DNA of 64,000 nucleotides from NCBI RefSeq assembly GCF_001029105.3, contig NZ_CP011807.3:4712001-4776000 (forward strand), written 5' to 3'. The notes beneath the pieces were generated by a model. The model saw only the letters and a program-made list of their open reading frames with translations. It did not search any database and was not told the DNA's origin. The position numbers were made by a program, and so were the translations under genes. Origin of the DNA: Pandoraea faecigallinarum. Its GTDB lineage: Bacteria > Pseudomonadota > Gammaproteobacteria > Burkholderiales > Burkholderiaceae. Shown piece after piece: positions 27,012 to 35,959 of the stretch (positions are counted from its first letter, which is position 1; each line of letters opens with the position of its first letter).

Positions 27012-28820
27012 TCATCCCGCCCAGTTGAATGTGACGAGCACGACACTGCCTTTCGGTCCCAGCGACGATGGCTGCACCAACGCGCGGCCCGCCATCAGTT
27101 CGCCGGAGAACGTCTGCCCCCGGAACTGCCACTGCGCACGCGCGCCGACGCCCGCGCCCACGAGAGCCGGCCAGCCCGCCTCGGCGACCAGATGCGCCTT
27201 GCCGCCGTCGAGGAACAGATACGGCTCCCAGCGCAAGCCTTGCCAGAGCGGCGCGTTGGTCCACACGGCTTCATTGCGCACGTAAAAGCCGCTGTCGCCC
27301 GCGATACCGCCTTGCAGGAAGCCGCGAACGGAATCGGTTCCGCCGAGGAATATCTGCGCATTGCCGAAGAGCGCCACGCCGCTGTACTGGCCGGTGAGCG
27401 TGGTGCGCCAGGTCCAGTACGTCGGGCCAAGTCGGGCGAGCGGCATTTGCACCGTTGCGCTGGCGTCGAGCTTGGTGAACTGGGCGTGGGCGTCTTGCTT
27501 CTGAATGCCATCGAAGTCGCGCGTGGCGTCGAGCCACGGCAGGCCCTGCGAGATGCCGAGCGACGCGGTGAGTGCGCCCGGTTGACCGTTACGCGCGAAG
27601 CGCCACAGGCCCGAGACGCCAACGCGCAGGATCGTGAGGTCCTGGGGGGAGAGCGGGATGTCGTTGACGTCGCGCTCGGTGGAAAGTTTGGTGAGCGTTG
27701 CGTCGAGACTCACGCGTCCCGACGACGAGCGCGTGAGCACGGTGTTCCAGCCGAAAATCTGGCTGAGTGTGCGACCGTACAGCAGCGCCGTGCCCCCGAT
27801 GATTTGCTGGTATTCGGAAAGTGCGGCGGTATAGCTGAACGTCTGCCAGCCGTAGGGAACGGCGGCCGATACCACAAGCGCATTGCTGTCGCGCGTTCCC
27901 GTATAGGCGAGGCTTAGCGACTCCTGCAAGCCGATGACGTTGCCGGCCTCGATGGACGCCCGCGTGCGCCATCGTCCGGTCGTGGTACTGCCGTAATTGT
28001 CGATGCCGACGTTGTAATTCAGACGGCTGCCGAACGGGTTCCGGATCGCGACGACGGACTCCCCCGCAGCTTGGCCCGGCAGTATCTGGATCTGTGCCTG
28101 ATTGCGCCGCAAGCGGTTGATCTGGTCGACGCCCTGTTCGAGCGCGGGCAAATCCAGCACGTCGCCCACCGAGGCCGGGAACGCCCACACGGTGCCCGCA
28201 TCCGTGAGCAACCCGCCCCCGTCACCCGGTTTTCCTTCGCCCGAGGGGCGCAGCGCGCCGCCATTCAACGTGAAGCCGCCGATGCGCCCCGCGACGACGG
28301 TGATCGCCAACGTGCCGGAGGAGAGGTTTTGCGGCGTGGCCAGATAGGCACGCGTGGTGATGAGGCCGTGCGCGACGAACGCTTCCGTGAGCCGGCGCAA
28401 CAACAGGTCGATGCGACGTCTGCCGAGTTGCCTGTGCAGAAATGGCTCGACGATGCGATCGAGGTGCGACTGGCGAAGCACCGTGTCGCCCTTGAAGACA
28501 ATATGGTCGATGCGAAAGGTCGGCTCCGGATCGGGGAGCGATTCGACGTCCGCGTCCGCCGGGAGATCCGGCACCTGCGATACGGCCGACGGCGCCACCT
28601 CGATTTGCGCGGGCTGCTGGTCGAGTTCACGCTGCAACGCGCGGTTGCGCTGCTCGTCCAGCAGACGCTGCGCCGGATCCTGCTGCGGCGTGATGCCGGA
28701 CGGCAGCACCGGCACCGGCGGAAGTCCCGGCGGCGTTTGCGCAAGCGCGCCGTGCGTCGTCCACAGGGCCGCGAGGGAGGTGAGGGCGAGGCACACCCGC
28801 ATCCAGTTGTGCGCCGTCAT
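27012..28820 (-). CDS. TpsB outer-membrane transporter (ShlB/FhaC/CdiB family)
   Basis: The 602-residue protein starts at ATG 28820, overlapping the end of the small tpsA gene by 4 bp. It has a signal peptide (VCLALTSLAALWTTHGALA). A Pro/Gln-rich segment resembling the plug helix and linker follows, then POTRA repeats (FRIDHIVFKGDTVLRQSHLD begins the first). A 16-strand barrel should occupy about residues 260-602. The loop-6 signature VRG is visible in GTDSVRGFLQGGIAGDSG. It is the only TpsB in the window and so is the expected exporter for both TpsA proteins. Confidence 0.95.
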   Translation of the reverse strand: MTAHNWMRVCLALTSLAALWTTHGALAQTPPGLPPVPVLPSGITPQQDPAQRLLDEQRNRALQRELDQQPAQIEVAPSAVSQVPDLPADADVESLPDPEPTFRIDHIVFKGDTVLRQSHLDRIVEPFLHRQLGRRRIDLLLRRLTEAFVAHGLITTRAYLATPQNLSSGTLAITVVAGRIGGFTLNGGALRPSGEGKPGDGGGLLTDAGTVWAFPASVGDVLDLPALEQGVDQINRLRRNQAQIQILPGQAAGESVVAIRNPFGSRLNYNVGIDNYGSTTTGRWRTRASIEAGNVIGLQESLSLAYTGTRDSNALVVSAAVPYGWQTFSYTAALSEYQQIIGGTALLYGRTLSQIFGWNTVLTRSSSGRVSLDATLTKLSTERDVNDIPLSPQDLTILRVGVSGLWRFARNGQPGALTASLGISQGLPWLDATRDFDGIQKQDAHAQFTKLDASATVQMPLARLGPTYWTWRTTLTGQYSGVALFGNAQIFLGGTDSVRGFLQGGIAGDSGFYVRNEAVWTNAPLWQGLRWEPYLFLDGGKAHLVAEAGWPALVGAGVGARAQWQFRGQTFSGELMAGRALVQPSSLGPKGSVVLVTFNWAG

Positions 28821-30964
28821 AGGCCGAACCACGTCGTCAGACCGAGATGCGTGCCGATGCGCGCCGGCTCGCGGTAAGGCACGTAAGCCGTCTCGATGCC
28901 CTGTGCCGCGCGTACCCCCTCCGCCCCACTGATGACACCGCCCTTGACGACGCCACGCCCCGTCAGCACGACCTCGCCCGACGCAGCGGAGAACAGGCCC
29001 CCGTCGTTCTGTGCGTAGATGGCCGCCCAGTGGTTGCCGAACCACGCCTTGAGGCCGCGCGTGCCGTTGTAGGCGGTGTAACCGACCAGCCCCTGGGCGG
29101 TGACGAGCGGCGCGTCTACGGTCAGGTTACCGCCCCACGCAATCACGTTGCCGCCGACGTTGCTGGCGCTTTGACCGGCCCGCAGCGTGATGCTGCCCGC
29201 CGCCTGCATCTGGCCCCCGAACGAGGCCGTCGTGCTCGACGCTTCCGCCTTGCAGAAGATGAAGCATGAGCGCCGATACGACGCCTGCCCGGCCATGACG
29301 GCCTGATTGAGGAAGTCGTTCGTCGCGGTGACGCGAATGTCGCCGCCATTGGTCAGCACGGTGCCGCCGTTGTTGATCACGTTTCGCCCGGAGAGCGTGA
29401 CGTTGCCCGCATCGGCAATGATGTAGGAGAGTTGGCCCGGCGCCGGAATCGTGCCGTAGTCCACCGAGAATCCCTCGTCCCGCGTCGAGAAAAGGAGCCA
29501 GCGCCGACCGCTGTTGGCGTAAGCACTCGCCACGCCGCCATTCGCCCCTTCGGCATGCGAAATGACGTTGCTGAGATCGCCCTGCGCCTGCATCGACACC
29601 GACTGATTCGATTCGACGCGTGCATTCAAATTGACGATGTCGCGTGCCGCGCGCATGACGACGTCGTCGTTCACGCCGAAGATCACGCCGAAGGCACCGT
29701 TCGGATTGGCGGGATCGGAGGTGTTGGTGATGGTGCCGGTGGCGTTCAACGTAATCGCGCCCATCGACGCGGCCAGCGCCGGATCGCGCGTGACGCCCTG
29801 AATCAGGCTGCTGACGTTGGTAATGTCGCCTTGACTGTCGATCACGATGCCGCTGCGCGACGACACCAGTGTCGACTGCGTTGCGCCCGAGTTGGCAATC
29901 AGCACACCGCGGCTCGAAAAGCCGATCGAACCGCCAGTGAGGATCGCAGCGCCGCGCATCGTTGTCTGCCCTGCCGACTGCCACGACAGGTTGTTCGCGA
30001 CGTTGATCCTGCTCGACGGCGCCAGCAGCACGTCGCCAGCGGACGTCAGAGAGAAGTCGCCGGCGGTGGCCATCATGGCACCCGCGTGGCGAACGCCCGC
30101 GCCGAGGTCGGTCGTCAGTAACTGAATACGCCCGGAGGTGACGCTGCCGGCGGGCTCGATGTCGAGCGCGATGGCATTGGGATCCGACTGCTGGCGGTTC
30201 GCAAGGCTGACCCAGTCGTTGTTGTTGTCGTCCGGAGAGAAGCTGGTATTGAGCGTGACCTTGCTGCTTCCCGCGATCACGCGAACGTATGCCGTTGGGG
30301 AGGAGAAGTCGTTGGTGATCGGCGCGCTGACCTTGACCGTTCTGGCGATGAGCTCGAGACCGATGAGCGTGCCCGCGAGGCCGCCACCCGTAACTTCGAT
30401 GGAGCCCTGGCCGGTATTGAGTACGACGTTGCGCTGGTACAGGCCGGGCGCGACGAGAACGTCACTGAACGACACCTGGCCGGTGCTGAGCGCGACGTGG
30501 CCCGTGTTGACGAACGATCCGCCGTTGACGGTAATGCCGTTGGGATTGGCAAGCACGACATTCGCGCGCGGGCCGGCCACGGCAATCTGCCCCTGAATCA
30601 GGCTGGGGGCGGTGCCCGTCACTTCGTTGACGATGGTCCGTGCATTTACCCCTGCGTTGTTGAGGGTTGCGCCAGCGCGCTCGACGTTGAAGCTGGTGTA
30701 AGTGTTATGCGAGACACCGTAGACGGGGGCTGCGATCGCGACGTTCTGACGTCCGTCGGCGCCAACGGTGACGGTCGTAGCCGTGCCTCCGTCGGGCACG
30801 ATACCCGCGGCGTGGCAATGCGCGGCCGTGGCGATCGCCGTCGCCAGGCCGTACCTGAACACATGTCGAAACGTCTGAAACCGATGAATCCCCGAACTGC
30901 GTGTGGTGTGCCCGTCAATCCCGCCGGCCAACGGCGAGACTTCGCGCGTCGATTGCCAAGGCAT
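28817..30964 (-). CDS. Small TpsA: short filamentous hemagglutinin without toxin domain
   Basis: The 715-residue protein has a signal region (YGLATAIATAAHCHAAG) and a complete TPS domain: NTYTSFNVERAGATLNNAG, then ANVVLANPNGITVNGGSF and STGQVSF. After about 650 residues of beta-helix it stops at WFGL, with no pretoxin or toxin region. The frame is intact, with no visible trace of truncation. It is the first gene of the unit and overlaps tpsB. It could be a short adhesin, a helper of export, or a cdiA truncated long ago; sequence alone does not decide. Confidence 0.88.
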   Translation of the reverse strand: MPWQSTREVSPLAGGIDGHTTRSSGIHRFQTFRHVFRYGLATAIATAAHCHAAGIVPDGGTATTVTVGADGRQNVAIAAPVYGVSHNTYTSFNVERAGATLNNAGVNARTIVNEVTGTAPSLIQGQIAVAGPRANVVLANPNGITVNGGSFVNTGHVALSTGQVSFSDVLVAPGLYQRNVVLNTGQGSIEVTGGGLAGTLIGLELIARTVKVSAPITNDFSSPTAYVRVIAGSSKVTLNTSFSPDDNNNDWVSLANRQQSDPNAIALDIEPAGSVTSGRIQLLTTDLGAGVRHAGAMMATAGDFSLTSAGDVLLAPSSRINVANNLSWQSAGQTTMRGAAILTGGSIGFSSRGVLIANSGATQSTLVSSRSGIVIDSQGDITNVSSLIQGVTRDPALAASMGAITLNATGTITNTSDPANPNGAFGVIFGVNDDVVMRAARDIVNLNARVESNQSVSMQAQGDLSNVISHAEGANGGVASAYANSGRRWLLFSTRDEGFSVDYGTIPAPGQLSYIIADAGNVTLSGRNVINNGGTVLTNGGDIRVTATNDFLNQAVMAGQASYRRSCFIFCKAEASSTTASFGGQMQAAGSITLRAGQSASNVGGNVIAWGGNLTVDAPLVTAQGLVGYTAYNGTRGLKAWFGNHWAAIYAQNDGGLFSAASGEVVLTGRGVVKGGVISGAEGVRAAQGIETAYVPYREPARIGTHLGLTTWFGL

Positions 30965-31224
30965 CTGATCTTTCGTTTGTCGTTGTCATACTGCTCGTCA
31001 CATCCGAAGGCCACATCGGACGAGGCGTGTCGCCGCGTCGTCAGCGTTCCCCGAACGGCACTCGCGCACCGGCTATCGTGTCGTGCCAGCTTTGCGCGAA
31101 TGCCGCCCCCTTCGAATTCCCAGCCGGCGAGAACCGGCCCAGACAGAGCATTACGGAAAGAAGTGAGCGTTTCTTTAAAGAAAAGATGATTTTTTTAGGA
31201 AACCGACGTAATGACACAGCCGGA
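30965..31224. promoter_or_regulatory. Upstream region of the TPS/CDI unit
   Basis: No gene is seen in this 260-bp gap between the IclR gene stop and the small tpsA start, both on the minus strand. It should hold the promoter for the whole export unit. I do not see a convincing promoter consensus. Confidence 0.4.
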
Positions 31225-32013
31225 TCACGCCGCCTCGGCGCACGCCGCGGCCATCCGTGCGGCAGCCTCTTGCAGCGCCGGGACGAAGCGGCGCTCGGCT
31301 TCGGCGCGACTGACTGCCTGATCCAGATAGATGACGTTCAGGCTCGCCAGCACGCGCCCTCCGGCCTGGATTGCCACCGCCACCGCGCCGATCTTGCGCT
31401 GGTCCAGCCAGTCGCCGTGGTTCGAGCCGAAACCGTCCTCTCGCGTCTGGCGCACGAGATTGCGAACGAATGCGTCGTCGTTGGCGAAGCGTTGCTGCAA
31501 CTCGCCGCCCGCGCCGGTACGCAACAAATCGAGAATGTCTTCGCGCTCGGCGTCCGGGCACATGCAGAAGTAGGCGCGGCCGGCCGCCGTGAAAAGCATG
31601 GGCAAGCGACGCCCCACCATGGCTCGGTGAAACGACAGGGGACTGAACCGGTGCGTTGTCTCGCGGATGATCATGGCGTCGCCGTCGGGCGTCGTGAGGT
31701 CCGACGGCCATACGACACGCTGCATCAGTTGCCCCATGATCGGCGGTGCCACCGTCGCAATTCGTTCGTCGTCCGTAAAACCTTCGCTGAGCGAGCGCAC
31801 CGCCAGCGCCAGACGAAACGTATCGTCCGACGTACTGCGCCTCACGAATCCGTCCTCCAACAACGTTTCCAGCAGCCTGCGCACTGTCGTGCGATGCAGT
31901 CCCGTCGCTTCGCTCAACTGCTGTGCCGTGGCGCGCCCGCGCTCCATCGCATTGAGCGCCCGCAATACGAGCAGCCCACGCGACAAGCCGCGCACATTCG
32001 GGTATTTGCTCAT
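31225..32013 (-). CDS. IclR-family regulator of the mhp cluster
   Basis: From the ATG at 32013 the protein has 262 residues. An N-terminal winged helix-turn-helix (GLSRGLLVLRALNAMERG, then QLSEATGLHRTTVRRLLETL) is followed by an IclR effector domain (GLFSP-like region FSPLSFHRAMVGRRLPML and the C-terminal LNVIYLDQAVS). An upstream ATG at 32052 is rejected as start because its first codons lie in a 17-bp palindrome that looks like an operator. The gene is divergent from mhpA, the usual place of the MhpR activator, so control of the cluster by the aromatic substrate is likely. Confidence 0.92.
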   Translation of the reverse strand: MSKYPNVRGLSRGLLVLRALNAMERGRATAQQLSEATGLHRTTVRRLLETLLEDGFVRRSTSDDTFRLALAVRSLSEGFTDDERIATVAPPIMGQLMQRVVWPSDLTTPDGDAMIIRETTHRFSPLSFHRAMVGRRLPMLFTAAGRAYFCMCPDAEREDILDLLRTGAGGELQQRFANDDAFVRNLVRQTREDGFGSNHGDWLDQRKIGAVAVAIQAGGRVLASLNVIYLDQAVSRAEAERRFVPALQEAAARMAAACAEAA

Positions 32014-32036
32014 AAGAAAACCTTTTAAATCAACGT

Positions 32037-32053
32037 TGTGCATTCTATGCACA
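32037..32053. promoter_or_regulatory. 17-bp palindrome, probable IclR operator
   Basis: TGTGCATTCTATGCACA is a palindrome with 7-bp arms. It lies 24 bp upstream of the IclR gene start, in the divergent promoter region shared with mhpA. IclR-family regulators commonly bind palindromes of about this size. It is a candidate for autoregulation and for mhp activation. Confidence 0.6.
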
Positions 32054-32076
32054 TTTCGCTGAAATTGTTGAGGGCT

Positions 32077-32106
32077 TTTTTCGACGTGCCTAGACTCGTC
32101 GAAAAA
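32077..32106. promoter_or_regulatory. Inverted repeat with 10-bp arms in the mhp promoter region
   Basis: TTTTTCGACG and CGTCGAAAAA are perfect inverted arms around a 10-base spacer. The repeat lies between the IclR palindrome and mhpA in the 289-bp divergent gap. It may be a second operator or part of a promoter; no poly-T follows the stem on either strand, so a terminator is less likely. Confidence 0.5.
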
Positions 32107-32302
32107 TCACAGAGCTAACGGAGACCCCCTCCTTTGTGCACGAGCGACGCCCGCAAAGGCGCATCGCTCGACGGCCGATACCAGCCAACGATTGGCGGTC
32201 GATACGAGCCGCCATTGAATCAACGAACGCAGCACGTCATTCGAACGCGCCGGACTGGCGCGAAGGGGCGCGCTCGCGCTCAGGAAACGTAGGAGCGAAC
32301 AC

Positions 32303-34144
32303 ATGACTGCATCCGTCAATGCACCGCACGCCCCGGCCGACATCGCGACAGACGTCGCCATCGTCGGCGCCGGCCCGGTCGGACTAATGATCGCCAACAT
32401 CCTCGGCATGCAGGGCGTGCGCGTGACGATCGTCGAGAAACTTGAGCGGCTCATCGACTATCCGCGCGCCATCGGCCTCGACGACGAAGCGCTGCGAGTA
32501 TTCCAGGCCGTCGGGCTCGCCGACGCCCTGCTTCCGCACACGACGCCCGACCACTGGATGCGCTTCATGACGAGCGACGGGCATTGCTTCGCCTCCATCG
32601 AACCGCACACCGACGAATTCGGCTGGTCGCGCCGCAACGCTTTCATCCAGCCGCTCGCGGATCGCGTGCTGTTCGAAGGACTCGACCGGTTCGCGCATGT
32701 GAACGTGCTGTTCGGTCACAGCGTCGAAGCGCTCGCGCAGGATAACCGCGGCGTGACCCTGACGGCGCGCACCGCCGAGGGCGCGGTACGGACCGTGCGC
32801 GCCGCCTACGTCGTGGGCGCCGACGGCGGCAACAGCCAGATCCGTCGCATGCTCGACGTGCCGTTCGAAGGCCGCACGAAGCCGAATCAGTGGATCGTCG
32901 TCGACGTCCGTAACGATCCGGTGGGCACGCCGCACGTTTATCTGCATTGCGATCACAAACGTCCCTACGTTTCGGCTGCGTTGCCGCACGGCATTCGCCG
33001 CTTCGAATTCATGGTGATGCCCGGCGAAACCGAAGCGGAACTCTCGAAGCCGGAGAACATGGCCGCACTGATTCGCAAAGTGGTCGCGCATCCGGACAAG
33101 GTCGATTACATCCGCAAACGTGTCTACACGCACAACGCCCGGCTGGCGCGGACCTTTCGCGTCGACCGTGTGCTGCTGGCGGGCGACGCCGCGCACATCA
33201 TGCCGGTGTGGCAGGGACAGGGCTACAACAGCGGCATTCGCGACGCCAACAACCTCGGCTGGAAACTCGCGATGGTCGTCAAGGAGCAATGTTCGGCGCG
33301 CCTGCTCGACACCTATACGGCGGAGCGCCGCCCGCATGCGCGCTCGATGATCCACCTCTCCGAAGTCGCAGGCGACATCTTCGCGCCGACCACGCGCTTC
33401 GGCGTGCGGTTTCGCGACGCCTTCGTGCGCAGCTTCAACCTGTTTCCGTCGGTCAGGCGCTATTTCGTCGAGATGCGCTTCAAGCCGATGCCGCGCTACG
33501 AGCAAGGCGTCGTGCTGCTTGCGCCGCCCCGGCACTCGGGGGGATGGCTCGCCCGTGTGCTGGAGCGCTCGGGCAACTCCGCGCCCGGGCGTCTGCTGGG
33601 CCTGATGAGTCAGAAGCGGGATTCATGGCTGGGGCGGCGTGTGTATGGACGTGATCCGCTCGTCGATTCGCCGGTCGGGCGTCTGTTCATTCAGCCCAAC
33701 GTGCGCACCAGTCACGGCGACATCAAGCGGCTGGACGACGTCATCGGCAATCACTTCGCCGTGCTGGGATGGGGGTCGGACCCGACCTTCGGGCTGACGC
33801 CGCAAGCACGCGCCGTCGCCGAGAAGCTCGGCGTGCGTTTCGTGCTCGCCAAGCCCGACGTGCAGATGGCGCATACGGACGACGTTCCCGCAGGCGTCAT
33901 TGCGATTGGCGACCCGCTCAATCGTCTGAAGGACTGGTTCGCCGTACGCGCGCAATCGGTCGTGCTGCTGCGCCCGGATCGCTTCGTCGCCGGCGTCTGC
34001 GCACCGCAGGAAGTCTCGGACGCGCTCGTCGAACTCGCCAGCAAGGTCGCGCTGGCCGAAGACCCGGTCCGCCTGGTGACAACCACCGCGGCATGCGCAC
34101 GCACCGATGCCCCCGTCACATCGCCCAAAGCCGTTGGAGCCTGA
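32303..34144 (+). CDS. mhpA: 3-(3-hydroxyphenyl)propionate hydroxylase
   Basis: This is a FAD-dependent class A aromatic hydroxylase (613 residues) that should convert 3-(3-hydroxyphenyl)propionate to the 2,3-dihydroxy compound with NADH and O2. The dinucleotide fold is at about residues 17-40 ([18 protein letters not shown]). The DG motif is [16 protein letters not shown] and the GD motif is [20 protein letters not shown]. It is about 60 residues longer than the E. coli enzyme, mainly at the C-terminus. It is the first gene of the cluster and ends 2 bp before mhpB. Confidence 0.95.
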   Translation: MTASVNAPHAPADIATDVAIVGAGPVGLMIANILGMQGVRVTIVEKLERLIDYPRAIGLDDEALRVFQAVGLADALLPHTTPDHWMRFMTSDGHCFASIEPHTDEFGWSRRNAFIQPLADRVLFEGLDRFAHVNVLFGHSVEALAQDNRGVTLTARTAEGAVRTVRAAYVVGADGGNSQIRRMLDVPFEGRTKPNQWIVVDVRNDPVGTPHVYLHCDHKRPYVSAALPHGIRRFEFMVMPGETEAELSKPENMAALIRKVVAHPDKVDYIRKRVYTHNARLARTFRVDRVLLAGDAAHIMPVWQGQGYNSGIRDANNLGWKLAMVVKEQCSARLLDTYTAERRPHARSMIHLSEVAGDIFAPTTRFGVRFRDAFVRSFNLFPSVRRYFVEMRFKPMPRYEQGVVLLAPPRHSGGWLARVLERSGNSAPGRLLGLMSQKRDSWLGRRVYGRDPLVDSPVGRLFIQPNVRTSHGDIKRLDDVIGNHFAVLGWGSDPTFGLTPQARAVAEKLGVRFVLAKPDVQMAHTDDVPAGVIAIGDPLNRLKDWFAVRAQSVVLLRPDRFVAGVCAPQEVSDALVELASKVALAEDPVRLVTTTAACARTDAPVTSPKAVGA

Positions 34145-34146
34145 GC

Positions 34147-35106
34147 ATGCCGATTCATCTCGAATGTATTTCTCACACGCCGTTGCACGGCTACTTCGAT
34201 CCTGCCGACGACGTCGTCTCCGAAGTGAAACGGGTGCAGGAACAGGCTCGCGAACGCGTTCGGGCGTTCGATCCCGAACTTGTCGTGGTGTTTGCGCCGG
34301 ATCATTTCAACGGCTTCTTCTACGACGTCATGCCCTCGTTCTGCATCGGTGCCGCGGCCACGGCCATCGGCGACTTCAACAGTCTGGCCGGTACGCTACC
34401 GGTGCCGCCGCAAACGGCGCATGCGCTCACCGAAGACGTGCTGGCATCGGAGATCGATGTCGCACTGTCCTATCGCATGCAGGTCGATCACGGCTGCGCC
34501 TATGCGCTTGAAGTCCTCACCGGCGCGCTCGACGCCTATCCTGTGGTGCCGGTGTTCATCAATTCCGTGGCCCCGCCAATGGCGACGCTGCGCCGTGCGC
34601 GCCTGCTGGGCGACGCCATCGGCCGCCATTTCGCACGGACGGACAAGCGGGTGCTGGTCGTGGGCTCGGGTGGTATTTCCCACGAGCCACCGGTGCCCGA
34701 ACTGATCGGCGCCACCGAAGAGGTCGCCGAGCGCCTGATCGCCGGACGTAATCCGTCGCCCGAGTCGCGCGCGGCGCGACAGGCCCGCACGGTCGCCGCC
34801 GCGAAGGCCTTTACGTCGGGCGAGAGTCACCTGCATCCGCTCAATCCGTCGTGGGATCGCGCATTTCTCGAATTGCTCTCGAGCGGCCATTTGCGTGACG
34901 TCGATCAGATCGATAACGACACGATCACACGCGAGGGCGGCAAGTCGGCCCACGAAATCCGTACCTGGGTCGCCGCATTCGCAACACTCGCGGCCTACGG
35001 CGACTATCGCGCATCGGTCGATTACTACCGCGCGATTCCCGAATGGATCGCCGGGTTCGCCGCCATGCATGCCATGCCGCATGCGTCCCTGGCCGCAGCA
35101 GCATAA
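34147..35106 (+). CDS. mhpB: 2,3-dihydroxyphenylpropionate 1,2-dioxygenase
   Basis: The 319-residue protein is a class III (LigB-type) extradiol dioxygenase that cleaves the catechol ring next to the hydroxyls. Metal and acid-base His residues lie in ECISHTPLHGYFDP at the N-terminus, FAPDHFNGFFYDVMPSFCIG near 50-70, and QVDHGCAYALE near 115. The GSGGISHEPP segment is also typical. Start chosen at the ATG at 34147, 2 bp after mhpA. Size fits the family (about 314 in E. coli). Confidence 0.95.
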   Translation: MPIHLECISHTPLHGYFDPADDVVSEVKRVQEQARERVRAFDPELVVVFAPDHFNGFFYDVMPSFCIGAAATAIGDFNSLAGTLPVPPQTAHALTEDVLASEIDVALSYRMQVDHGCAYALEVLTGALDAYPVVPVFINSVAPPMATLRRARLLGDAIGRHFARTDKRVLVVGSGGISHEPPVPELIGATEEVAERLIAGRNPSPESRAARQARTVAAAKAFTSGESHLHPLNPSWDRAFLELLSSGHLRDVDQIDNDTITREGGKSAHEIRTWVAAFATLAAYGDYRASVDYYRAIPEWIAGFAAMHAMPHASLAAAA

Positions 35107-35123
35107 ATCCCGAGGAGCCATTC

Positions 35124-35909
35124 ATGCCGAATTCCCCATTGATTCAGACACTGGCGCACCGCCTGCGTGAAGCCGAATCGTCGCGCCGGCCCGTCGCGCC
35201 CGTGCGCGGCGAGATTGCACTCGACGACATGGCCAGCGCCTATGCCGTGCAGCAGTTCAACGTCGACGCACGCGTTAGCAGCGGTGAGCGCATCGTCGGC
35301 CGGAAGATAGGACTTACGTCGCTCGCGGTCCAGAAGCAACTCGGCGTGGACCAGCCGGACTTCGGTGCGCTCTTCGCGAGCATGGCCTACGGCGACTCAC
35401 AGCCGGTGCCGCTCGCGACCCTCATTCAGCCCAAAGTCGAAGCCGAAATCGCGCTCGTGCTCGAACGCGATCTGACGCACGGCAAGCATACGTTTGCCGA
35501 CATCCTGCGGGCCACTGCGTACGCCGTGGCCGCCATCGAGGTCGTCGACAGCCGCATCGAGCAGTGGAACATCCGCTTCGTCGACACCGTGGCGGATAAC
35601 GCCTCCAGTGCGTGTTTCGTGCTCGGCAGCCGGCCGGTGAAGCTCTCCGGCATCGATCTGGCGGCCTGCGCCATGACCCTCTCGCGCGATGGCGAAGTGC
35701 TCTCGCGCGGCAACGGCGCGGCGTGTCTGGGCAACCCGCTGAACGCCGCCGTCTGGCTTGCCGACCGCATGGCGCAACTGGGTACGCCGCTGCGCGCGGG
35801 CGACGTCGTACTCACCGGTGCGCTCGGCCCGATGGTGCCTGTCGCCGAAGCGGGAACGTTTGTGACGGAGATCGAAGGAATGGGCAGCGTACGGGCCGTT
35901 TTCGCCTGA
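35124..35909 (+). CDS. mhpD: 2-keto-4-pentenoate hydratase
   Basis: The 261-residue protein adds water to 2-hydroxypenta-2,4-dienoate to give 4-hydroxy-2-oxovalerate. Family features are GRKIGLTSLAVQKQLGVDQP near residues 50-70, the metal-binding region PKVEAEIALVLERDL, and the C-terminal VVLTGALGPMVPV. Start is the ATG at 35124 with AGGAG upstream. It follows mhpB by 17 bp. The order B-D-transporter-C differs from E. coli (B-C-D-F-E). Confidence 0.93.
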   Translation: MPNSPLIQTLAHRLREAESSRRPVAPVRGEIALDDMASAYAVQQFNVDARVSSGERIVGRKIGLTSLAVQKQLGVDQPDFGALFASMAYGDSQPVPLATLIQPKVEAEIALVLERDLTHGKHTFADILRATAYAVAAIEVVDSRIEQWNIRFVDTVADNASSACFVLGSRPVKLSGIDLAACAMTLSRDGEVLSRGNGAACLGNPLNAAVWLADRMAQLGTPLRAGDVVLTGALGPMVPVAEAGTFVTEIEGMGSVRAVFA

Positions 35910-35959
35910 AGCATCGGCGCAGCGTCAGCGTCGTATATGAAGACAATGGAGACAAAGCA

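Noticed and set aside
32384..33535. Minus-strand open frame over mhpA
   Set aside because: Antisense shadow of mhpA; no motif and no ribosome-binding site.
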